From assembly GCA_944328445.1 (NCBI GenBank), contig CALVHO010000018.1, positions 1 through 46,276 on the forward strand: DNA of 46,276 nucleotides, in the 5' to 3' direction. Positions within the stretch are counted from its first letter, which is position 1. Each line of letters starts with the position of its first letter. Positions 40,458 through 46,276 of this stretch are shown one piece after another. Source of the DNA: an uncultured Clostridia bacterium. GTDB lineage: Bacteria; Bacillota; Clostridia; Christensenellales; Borkfalkiaceae. The notes beneath the pieces are model-generated. The model was not told the DNA's origin, searched no databases, and saw only the letters and a list, made by a program, of their open reading frames with translations. The position numbers were made by a program, and so were the translations under genes.

Positions 40458-41519
40458 TCAGCGGATCTGCTTGCAAAGCAAAAACAGCGCGCGGTTGACG
40501 GCCTGGCGGGTGATGTCCTCCCGGCTGCCGCGGAGGATATACTTGTACACGAACACCGCCTCGCGCGTGCCCGCGGCGATGTAGCAAAGCCCCACGGGCT
40601 TATCCGTGCCGTCGGACGCGGGCCCCGCGATGCCCGTGGTGGCCAGGGCCACGTCGCAGCAGCCCGTGTTCAAAAGCCCCACGGCCATCTCGTAGGCGGT
40701 GTCGTCCGAAACGGCGCCGCTGCGCGAGAGCGTTTCTCCCCGCACGCCGAGGCGGCGCGCCTTGGTGCCGTTGTCGTAGGCGACGACGCCCTCGTAGAAC
40801 ACTTCGCTCGCGCCCGGAACGGAGACGATGCGCGCGGCCACGTTGCCGCCCGTGAACGATTCCGCGCAGCTCAGCCGCATCTTGCGCAGCTTCAACAATT
40901 CGACGGCGCGGCGGCAAAGCGGGGTGTCGTCGATGGCGTACAGGTACCCTTCCAGCGCGGCGGCGGCCGCCTGCACGGCCTCGTCGACACGGCTTTGCGG
41001 GGTATCGGCGGCGTAGGAAAGGGCCACGCGCACATCGCCGTGGTCGTCGGCGACGTCGCAGCCGATCCCCTCGCCGAGCGAGGAGCGGAGCCCATCCAGC
41101 CGCGCCGCGGGCACGCCGACGGCGCGCAGCACCGAACAGCCGCGCCTGCCGAAGCGCTCTTGCAGGCGTGGCACGGCCTCGCCGTACACGGCGGCCGCCC
41201 CCTCCTCGCCCTGCGGGAGGAAGAAAAAGAGCTTGCCCGCCGCTTCCAGCACGCCGCCCTCCCCTTCCGTTTTGAGCAGCTCCGCCGCGCGGCCGCGCAG
41301 CGCGGGCAGTTTGTCCGCGGCGGCGGAAAAGAGGACGGCGTCAAAAAAGTTTTTGCATTCGAGGACGGTCTGGCCGAACTCGTGCGCGTCCTCCCCGTCC
41401 AGCACGAACACCTTGTCCGCGGCAAAGCCCGCGGCCGCGAGGGCGTCGGCAAGGGGGCCGACGTCCCGCCCCATGGCGGGCGCGCGGCGGCCGCGCACGG
41501 CGACGAGGGCGGTCTTCAT
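40458..41519 (-). CDS. cinA: CinA-like protein: nicotinamide-nucleotide amidohydrolase (PncC) domain with divergent N-terminal domain
   Basis: A 353-residue protein. Residues from about 195 onward are a normal PncC/CinA C-terminal domain: SCAESFTGGNVAARI (nucleophilic Ser, about residue 220), YDNGTKARRLGV and GIAGPASDGTDKPVGL. This domain deamidates NMN to nicotinic acid mononucleotide. The first 190 residues occupy the place of the MoCF-like domain of standard CinA (about 410 residues), but I cannot find that domain's opening (I-S-x-G-x-E-L) or its nucleotide-binding glycines. They look like a shortened or diverged alpha/beta domain. Position between pgsA and recA is classical for cinA. The ATG overlaps the pgsA stop by four bases. 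Confidence 0.88.
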   Translation of the reverse strand: MKTALVAVRGRRAPAMGRDVGPLADALAAAGFAADKVFVLDGEDAHEFGQTVLECKNFFDAVLFSAAADKLPALRGRAAELLKTEGEGGVLEAAGKLFFFLPQGEEGAAAVYGEAVPRLQERFGRRGCSVLRAVGVPAARLDGLRSSLGEGIGCDVADDHGDVRVALSYAADTPQSRVDEAVQAAAAALEGYLYAIDDTPLCRRAVELLKLRKMRLSCAESFTGGNVAARIVSVPGASEVFYEGVVAYDNGTKARRLGVRGETLSRSGAVSDDTAYEMAVGLLNTGCCDVALATTGIAGPASDGTDKPVGLCYIAAGTREAVFVYKYILRGSREDITRQAVNRALFLLCKQIR

Positions 41520-42118
41520 TCCTTGGTCTCGGCGAAGACGGCGCGGTTCTTCACGATGTAGTTGACGCCCGACCAGATGGTCAGCAACGTGGCGACCGCC
41601 AGGCAGACGAGGCCGACGGCGTTCATCACCTCGCTCGCCGCCTGCACGCCGAAAAAGTCGGCGCCGAGCAGGAGCATGGCGATGGCGATGTCCTGAAAGG
41701 TGGTCTTGACCTTGCCGATCTTGTCGGCGGCCAGCACGAGGCCCGTGGAGGCGGCCACCATGCGGAAGCCGCTGACGATGAGCTCGCGCGCCAGGATGAC
41801 GGCCACGCAGATGCCCGCGCAGACGATCACCCAATCCCCCTGCCACAGCACGGTGAGCGTTTCGTGGCGGACGAGCAGCAGGATGAGCGCCGTGGAGACG
41901 AGCACCTTGTCGGCGATGGGGTCGAGAAATTTGCCGAGGTTGGTCACCAGGCCGCGCTTGCGGGCGATGTGCCCGTCCACGAAGTCGGTGCAGGCGGCCG
42001 CAACGAACACGACGGCCGCGATGAAATAGTTCGCGGGGATCGCCCCGATGAGAAAGACGGCCGCAAACACGGGAATGAGGCAGATGCGCGAAAGGGTGAT
42101 GCGGTTGGGAAGGTTCAT
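41516..42118 (-). CDS. pgsA: CDP-diacylglycerol--glycerol-3-phosphate 3-phosphatidyltransferase
   Basis: A 200-residue polytopic membrane enzyme. The CDP-alcohol phosphotransferase motif is complete: DGHIAR, eight residues, G, then KFLDPIAD, giving the DG-AR-G-D-D metal-binding pattern at about residues 48-70. It begins MNLPNRITLSRICLIP, the usual PgsA start. It makes phosphatidylglycerophosphate, the precursor of phosphatidylglycerol and cardiolipin. GGAGG lies seven bases before the ATG, which overlaps the rimO stop by four bases. The long open frame upstream overlaps rimO in another frame and is not real. Confidence 0.96.
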   Translation of the reverse strand: MNLPNRITLSRICLIPVFAAVFLIGAIPANYFIAAVVFVAAACTDFVDGHIARKRGLVTNLGKFLDPIADKVLVSTALILLLVRHETLTVLWQGDWVIVCAGICVAVILARELIVSGFRMVAASTGLVLAADKIGKVKTTFQDIAIAMLLLGADFFGVQAASEVMNAVGLVCLAVATLLTIWSGVNYIVKNRAVFAETKE

Positions 42119-43440
42119 AGATAGTCCTCCGTGGCGCCGTACAGGTCGTATGCGTCGGCGCGCGTGATCTTTACGTCGTAAAAAGAGCCCTGCTCCGCTT
42201 CGCGGGCGTGGAAATAGACCTTGCCGTCGATCTCGGGGGCGCTGAAATACGCCCGCCCCACGAAGCAGCCGCGGTCGAAGTCGGCACCGTCGCACAGCAC
42301 GCGCAGGACGGTGCCCACGCGCGCGCGCTGCCGTTGCAGCGAGACCTCGCGCTGGGCGGCGTAGAGCATCTTCACGCGGCGCTGTTTTTCGCGCGCGGGG
42401 ATCTGCTCCTTCAAGCGGTACGCGGGGGTGTCCGGCTCGCGCGAATAGGCGAAAAAGCCGCAGTTTTCCAGCTTCTGTTCGCGGACGAAGGAGGCAAGCG
42501 CCTCGGCTTCCTCCGCCGTTTCGCCCGGAAAGCCCGCGATGAAGGTGGAGCGCAGGGCGATGCCGGGGACGCGGGCGCGCAGGTTTTCCAACAGGCGCGC
42601 GTACTCCGCGCGGCTGCCTTTGCGGTTCATGCGCTTCAACACCCTGTCCTCGCTGTGCTGCAAAGGGATGTCGAGGTATTTGACGAGCTTGGGGTTTGCG
42701 GCCAACTCGCCGATGAGATCCTCGCCGATGGCTTCGGGATAGCAATACAGCAGGCGGATGTGCGCGACGTTATCGAGCGCGGACAGCCTGCGGATGAGGT
42801 CCACGAGCGCGTTTTTTCCGTACAGGTCCTCGCCGTAGCGCGTGGTGTCCTGCGCGACGAGGATGAGCTCGGAAAGCTCTCCCAAAGACGCCGCCTCGGC
42901 CACCAGCCCGTCCGTCGGATAGGAGCGGTAGCGGCCGCGGATCTTGGGGATGAGGCAGTAGGTGCAGTGGTTGTTGCAGCCGTCGGCGATCTTCAAATAG
43001 GCGTAATGCAGCGGCGTGGTCAGCACCCGCCCGCCCCTGCTCTCATGGCCCGTGCCGACGGCGTCGACGCGGCAGTTTTCGCGGTAGGAACGCTCGATGG
43101 CGGCAAGGAGCGCGTCGGCGTCGTTGCAGCCCAAAAACACGTCCGCCTCGGTCAAGGACGGGAACAGTTCGTGAACGAACTTTTCGGGCAGGCAGCCCGT
43201 GACCACGATCTTTTCCAGCCTGCCGCCGCGGTAGGCGTCGCAGTCGAGCACGGTCTCGATGGCTTCTTTGCGGGCCGCGTTCAGGAAGGCGCAGGTGTTG
43301 ACGATGACGATCTGCGCCTCGGCGAGGTCGTTCGTGACGGTGCAGCCGCGCCCGCGCACGATGGCCAGCAGGCGCTCGGCGTCGACGCGGTTCTTGTCAC
43401 AGCCGAGGGAGATCATCCCGAAAGTCTTGTTTTCCAGCAT
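42115..43440 (-). CDS. rimO: Ribosomal protein S12 methylthiotransferase RimO
   Basis: A 441-residue radical-SAM enzyme that methylthiolates an aspartate of ribosomal protein S12. It opens KTFGMISLGCDKNRVDAE, diagnostic of RimO rather than MiaB, with NTCAFLNAA and VVTGCLPEKF completing the auxiliary-cluster cysteines. The radical-SAM motif is GCNNHCTYCLIP, and a TRAM-like domain ends the protein. Two starts are possible: ATG at 43440, used here, and an in-frame GTG at 43452 overlapping the ftsK stop; the ATG starts closer to where the family does. It belongs to the ftsK-rimO-pgsA-cinA-recA-nadE unit. Confidence 0.96.
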   Translation of the reverse strand: MLENKTFGMISLGCDKNRVDAERLLAIVRGRGCTVTNDLAEAQIVIVNTCAFLNAARKEAIETVLDCDAYRGGRLEKIVVTGCLPEKFVHELFPSLTEADVFLGCNDADALLAAIERSYRENCRVDAVGTGHESRGGRVLTTPLHYAYLKIADGCNNHCTYCLIPKIRGRYRSYPTDGLVAEAASLGELSELILVAQDTTRYGEDLYGKNALVDLIRRLSALDNVAHIRLLYCYPEAIGEDLIGELAANPKLVKYLDIPLQHSEDRVLKRMNRKGSRAEYARLLENLRARVPGIALRSTFIAGFPGETAEEAEALASFVREQKLENCGFFAYSREPDTPAYRLKEQIPAREKQRRVKMLYAAQREVSLQRQRARVGTVLRVLCDGADFDRGCFVGRAYFSAPEIDGKVYFHAREAEQGSFYDVKITRADAYDLYGATEDYL

Positions 43441-43444
43441 ACGC

Positions 43445-46276
43445 TCATTCACCGTAATCGCCGTACTTGCTCTCGAACTCTTCCTTGGTCAGCAGCACTT
43501 TGCGGGCCTTGGCGCCGTCGAAGGCGGAGATGTAGCCCATGTTTTCCATCCATTCGATGATCTTGCCCGCCTTGGGGTACCCCACCGAACAGCGGCGTTG
43601 GATCATGGAGATGGAGGCCTGGCCGATGTCTACGACGTTGCGCAGGGCCTCGATGTAGACGGCTTCGACGCCGTCGTCGTCTCCCCCCTCGCCGCCACCG
43701 CCGCCGCGGTTGTTCACGAAATCGGCCACACGGTCGTCAAAATACGCTTCGTTGTGTTCTTTGACGTATTCGACGACGCGCTGCACCTCGTCCGAACTGA
43801 GGAAGGCGCCCTGCACGCGCAGCGGGAAGGGCATGGCGTCCGCCTTGTAGAGCATGTCGCCCTTGCCGAGCAGCTTTTCGGCGCCGACGGTATCGAGAAT
43901 GGTCTGCGAATCGAAGCCCGAGGTGACCTTGAAGGCGATGCGGGTGGGCAGGTTGGTCTTGATGACGCCCGTGATGACGTTGACCGAAGGGCGCTGGGTG
44001 GCCAGCACCATATGGATGCCCGCCGCGCGGGACTTCTGCGTCAGGCGCTGGATGCGGTCCTCGATCTCCTTTTTGGCCGCCGACATGAGGTCGGCCAGCT
44101 CGTCGATGATGATGACGATCTTGGGCAGCTTCTCCTCGTCCGGCTTCAAATGGGCGTTGAACTCGTCGATGTCCCGCACGAGCGCCTCGCTCTTGGTCTT
44201 TTGCTTGAATAGGGAATACCGCCGCTCCATCTCGTTGATGCACCAGTTGAGCACGTTGATGACCTTGGAAGGCTCGTTGATGATCTCGTTGATCATCAGG
44301 TGCGGGAGCTTGTCGTAGATGTTGAACTCCACCTGTTTGGGGTCGACGAGAATGATGCGCAGGTCTTCCGGGCTGTAACGGCAGAGCAGGCTGATGATGA
44401 GCGCGTTCAGGCACACGCTCTTGCCCGCGCCCGTCGAGCCCGCCACCAGCAAATGGATCATCTTGGTGATGTCCCCGAGGATGACACGCCCTTCGATGTC
44501 TTTCCCCAGGCCGAAGGTCAGCGAATTGGGCCTGGCGGAAGAGAATTCGCGGGTGTCGATGACCTCGCGCAGGCCCACGTTGTCGCGGATCTGGTTTGGG
44601 ACCTCGATGCTGATGGTGCCGCTCTCGTAGTTGGGCTGAATGTTGACGCCGTCCTTGGCGTGCAGGCGCATGGCGAGCTCGGTATCGCAGCCGAGCACGC
44701 GCGACGCGGGGATGTTGCCCGGGATGTCGATGTCGTAGCGGGTGACGGCGGGGCCGCGGGTGACCTGCACCACCTCGGACTGCACTTTGAGATTGTACAG
44801 CGTTTCGACGATGATCTCTTTGTTGTGCTCGACTTCCTCCGTCTCGTCCCCGCCCGTGACCATCGTCGTATAGTCGTTGAGCAGATCGAGGGGCGGCGGG
44901 TTGTAGCGGGCGTAGACGTGCTTTTTGCGCGGCTCCTCCGCCTTGGGGGCGGGCGCCGCGGACAGGCGGGTGCGCTCGGCCGCTTCGGTCACGGCGGAAA
45001 CGGCGGGCTCTTCCTCCTCGTCCTCCCCGCTGCCGAACAGGTCGACGGCCGTATCCAGGGCGGGCGGCACGGGCTGCAACCCCGAGCGCTCCTCCCCTTC
45101 CTCTTCGTCCGCGGAAATCTCTTCGCGTTCGCGGGAAGCGCGGGGCGCGGCGGCCTCGCCGCGCAGGCTCTCGCGGGACGGGACCGAAGCCTCGCCGCGC
45201 AGGCTTTCGCGGGCGGGCGGCTCTTCCGCGCTTTCATAGGACGGAGCGGCCTCGCTCCGCAAACCGTCGCGGGACGGAACGGCGGGTTCGCTCCGCAAAC
45301 CGTCGCGGGACGGAACGGCGGGTTCGCTCCGCAAACTGTCGCGGGAAGGGACGGCGGGTTCGCTCCGCAAACCGTCGCGGGACGGGACGGCGGGTTCGCT
45401 CCGCAAACCGTCGCGGGACGGGATGACGGGCTCGTTCCGCAGATTTTCGCGGGACGGGACCGTGGCCTCGGCGCGCAGGGCGTCCGCACCCGCGGCGCTT
45501 TCCGCGCGCAGCGGGTCGCGGCGGAGGGCGCTCCCTTCCGTCGTCTCTTCGGGCGCGTGGCGGTCAAAGTCGCCGAAGCCCGCGCGGCGGGCGGCGGCGC
45601 GCACGTCGACGCTCTCCTCCCCCGCGATACGGCGGGGCTGCGCGGGGGCCGCGGTCGGTTGGCCGGCGGCGGAAGGCGTCACGTCGTTGCGGTAAAAATC
45701 GGCGTCGCGGCGGGGTTCTTCGGTCGCGTCGGTGACGATCTTTTTGGGGATGGCCGAATAGGAGATCTTGCTCTCGGCGTCTTCATAGGCGGCGGAATAG
45801 GTCCCCGCGGACGGCACGGGCGTGGTCGCGGCGGGCGCGGGCGGGGCGGACGGCGCCGCCTCGGCGGCCGCGGGCGCGGACGGGCGAGGCGTGGTGCGTT
45901 CATGCCCCTCCGCATAGGCGGACGGGCCGCGGAAATAGGCGGAATACTGTTCGGCGCTGATGCCGCGGTCGGGGCGGTTGAAGTAGGAATCCTTGTCGAA
46001 GATGCGGTTGTTGGTGTAGCTGCCGTAGGGCGCGGGTTCGGCCGCCTTTTTGGGCGATGGCGCGGAAACGTGCCCGCCGCCGAAGCGCTCGGCGTACCAA
46101 TCGTAACTCTCGCCGTTGTTCTGCGGGTACAGGATGCTGTGGCTCTGCGAATAGGGCGTGGGCGGGGCGGGCGGCTCGGGGGCGCGCTGCTGCCGCGCCT
46201 GCGCCTGCTGCTCGCGGCGGGCGTCCTGGCGGAGCTCGCGGCGGGTCTTCATGTCAAATTCGTCGCCGAGCACGAA
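43445..46276 (-). CDS. ftsK: DNA translocase FtsK/SpoIIIE, start beyond the window
   Basis: 943 codons are visible and the frame stays open to the edge, so the four-helix membrane domain expected at the N-terminus is presumably outside. The visible part starts with a proline- and alanine-rich linker of about 450 residues that contains a 12-residue tandem repeat (SRDGLRSEPAVP). The motor follows: the alpha/beta region, Walker A AGSTGAGKSVCLN (about codon 612 from the edge), VDPKQVEFNIYDKLPHL, Walker B IVIIIDELADLM and ATQRPSVNVITG. A C-terminal gamma winged helix comes last (QASISMIQRRCSVGYPKAGK), which reads chromosome polarity sequences. It pumps DNA through the division or sporulation septum. 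An ATG at 46252 exists but has no ribosome binding site. Confidence 0.95.
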   Translation of the reverse strand, partial: FVLGDEFDMKTRRELRQDARREQQAQARQQRAPEPPAPPTPYSQSHSILYPQNNGESYDWYAERFGGGHVSAPSPKKAAEPAPYGSYTNNRIFDKDSYFNRPDRGISAEQYSAYFRGPSAYAEGHERTTPRPSAPAAAEAAPSAPPAPAATTPVPSAGTYSAAYEDAESKISYSAIPKKIVTDATEEPRRDADFYRNDVTPSAAGQPTAAPAQPRRIAGEESVDVRAAARRAGFGDFDRHAPEETTEGSALRRDPLRAESAAGADALRAEATVPSRENLRNEPVIPSRDGLRSEPAVPSRDGLRSEPAVPSRDSLRSEPAVPSRDGLRSEPAVPSRDGLRSEAAPSYESAEEPPARESLRGEASVPSRESLRGEAAAPRASREREEISADEEEGEERSGLQPVPPALDTAVDLFGSGEDEEEEPAVSAVTEAAERTRLSAAPAPKAEEPRKKHVYARYNPPPLDLLNDYTTMVTGGDETEEVEHNKEIIVETLYNLKVQSEVVQVTRGPAVTRYDIDIPGNIPASRVLGCDTELAMRLHAKDGVNIQPNYESGTISIEVPNQIRDNVGLREVIDTREFSSARPNSLTFGLGKDIEGRVILGDITKMIHLLVAGSTGAGKSVCLNALIISLLCRYSPEDLRIILVDPKQVEFNIYDKLPHLMINEIINEPSKVINVLNWCINEMERRYSLFKQKTKSEALVRDIDEFNAHLKPDEEKLPKIVIIIDELADLMSAAKKEIEDRIQRLTQKSRAAGIHMVLATQRPSVNVITGVIKTNLPTRIAFKVTSGFDSQTILDTVGAEKLLGKGDMLYKADAMPFPLRVQGAFLSSDEVQRVVEYVKEHNEAYFDDRVADFVNNRGGGGGEGGDDDGVEAVYIEALRNVVDIGQASISMIQRRCSVGYPKAGKIIEWMENMGYISAFDGAKARKVLLTKEEFESKYGDYGE
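45255..45470. repeat. 36-bp tandem repeats within the FtsK linker
   Basis: Six units begin at 45255, 45291, 45327, 45363, 45399 and 45435, each encoding 12 residues of the form SRDGLRSEPAVP. Units 1, 2, 4 and 5 are nearly identical in DNA; the last is diverged. Two more degenerate units lie near 45160 and 45196. The array stays in frame. Confidence 0.93.

Noticed and set aside
45160..45470. CRISPR-like array (36-bp period)
   Set aside because: Units are contiguous with no unique spacers, remain in frame and encode a 12-residue repeat inside the FtsK linker.

Overview
The window reads as a chromosomal core segment of a GC-rich, endospore-type member of the Bacillota (class Clostridia). The support is a complete spoIIIAA-AH operon, a Spo0A with a well conserved C-terminal DNA-binding domain, RNase Y, an Asp23-nusB-folD-ispA-tlyA block, a ThiI without a rhodanese domain, and consensus sigma-A promoters. 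Finer placement is not possible from sequence alone. I see no phage, insertion sequence, CRISPR array, rRNA or tRNA. Almost everything lies on the minus strand; only a class A penicillin-binding protein and a PadR-type protein are on the plus strand.

Layout, left to right. (1) 1-4.4 kb: miaB-mutS-mutL, mutL being cut by the window edge. (2) 4.5-6.7 kb: a class A PBP, divergent from miaB. (3) 6.8-17 kb: one long minus-strand unit, argD-argF-carA-carB::dapF, then a small membrane protein, a cysteine desulfurase and thiI. The carB reading frame runs without a stop into a complete dapF. (4) 17.2-21.9 kb: a second arginine unit, argG-argC-argJ-argB, with its own terminator, a near-consensus promoter and upstream ARG-box-like operators. 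(5) 21.9-25.4 kb: a YgjP-like metallohydrolase and an acyl-ACP thioesterase, divergent from an unusual PadR regulator that carries four predicted membrane helices. (6) 25.5-26.6 kb: spo0A, whose receiver domain lacks the phospho-accepting aspartate, behind a promoter overlapped by a perfect 11-bp inverted repeat. (7) 26.6-30.5 kb: asp23-nusB-folD-ispA-tlyA plus a DUF3788-like gene. (8) 30.5-35.4 kb: spoIIIAA-AH behind a sigma-E-like promoter. (9) 35.6-37.2 kb: rny, with its own promoter and terminator. (10) 37.4-46.3 kb: ftsK/spoIIIE (start beyond the window)-rimO-pgsA-cinA-recA-nadE, ending at a strong terminator.

How the genes work together. The two arginine units together cover ornithine synthesis (argJ, argB, argC, argD), carbamoyl phosphate (carAB), citrulline (argF) and argininosuccinate (argG); argH and argR must be elsewhere. 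The fusion places the last step to meso-diaminopimelate in the same polypeptide as carbamoyl phosphate synthase. The desulfurase and ThiI form a tRNA thiolation pair. MiaB and RimO are two related radical-SAM methylthiotransferases. The spoIIIA products build the mother-cell side of the forespore feeding channel.

The observations most worth a second look are the CarB-DapF fusion, the degenerate Spo0A receiver, the membrane-anchored PadR protein, the inverted repeat over the spo0A promoter, the ARG-box cluster, the 36-bp tandem repeats in the FtsK linker, and the CinA protein whose N-terminal domain lacks the usual family motifs.
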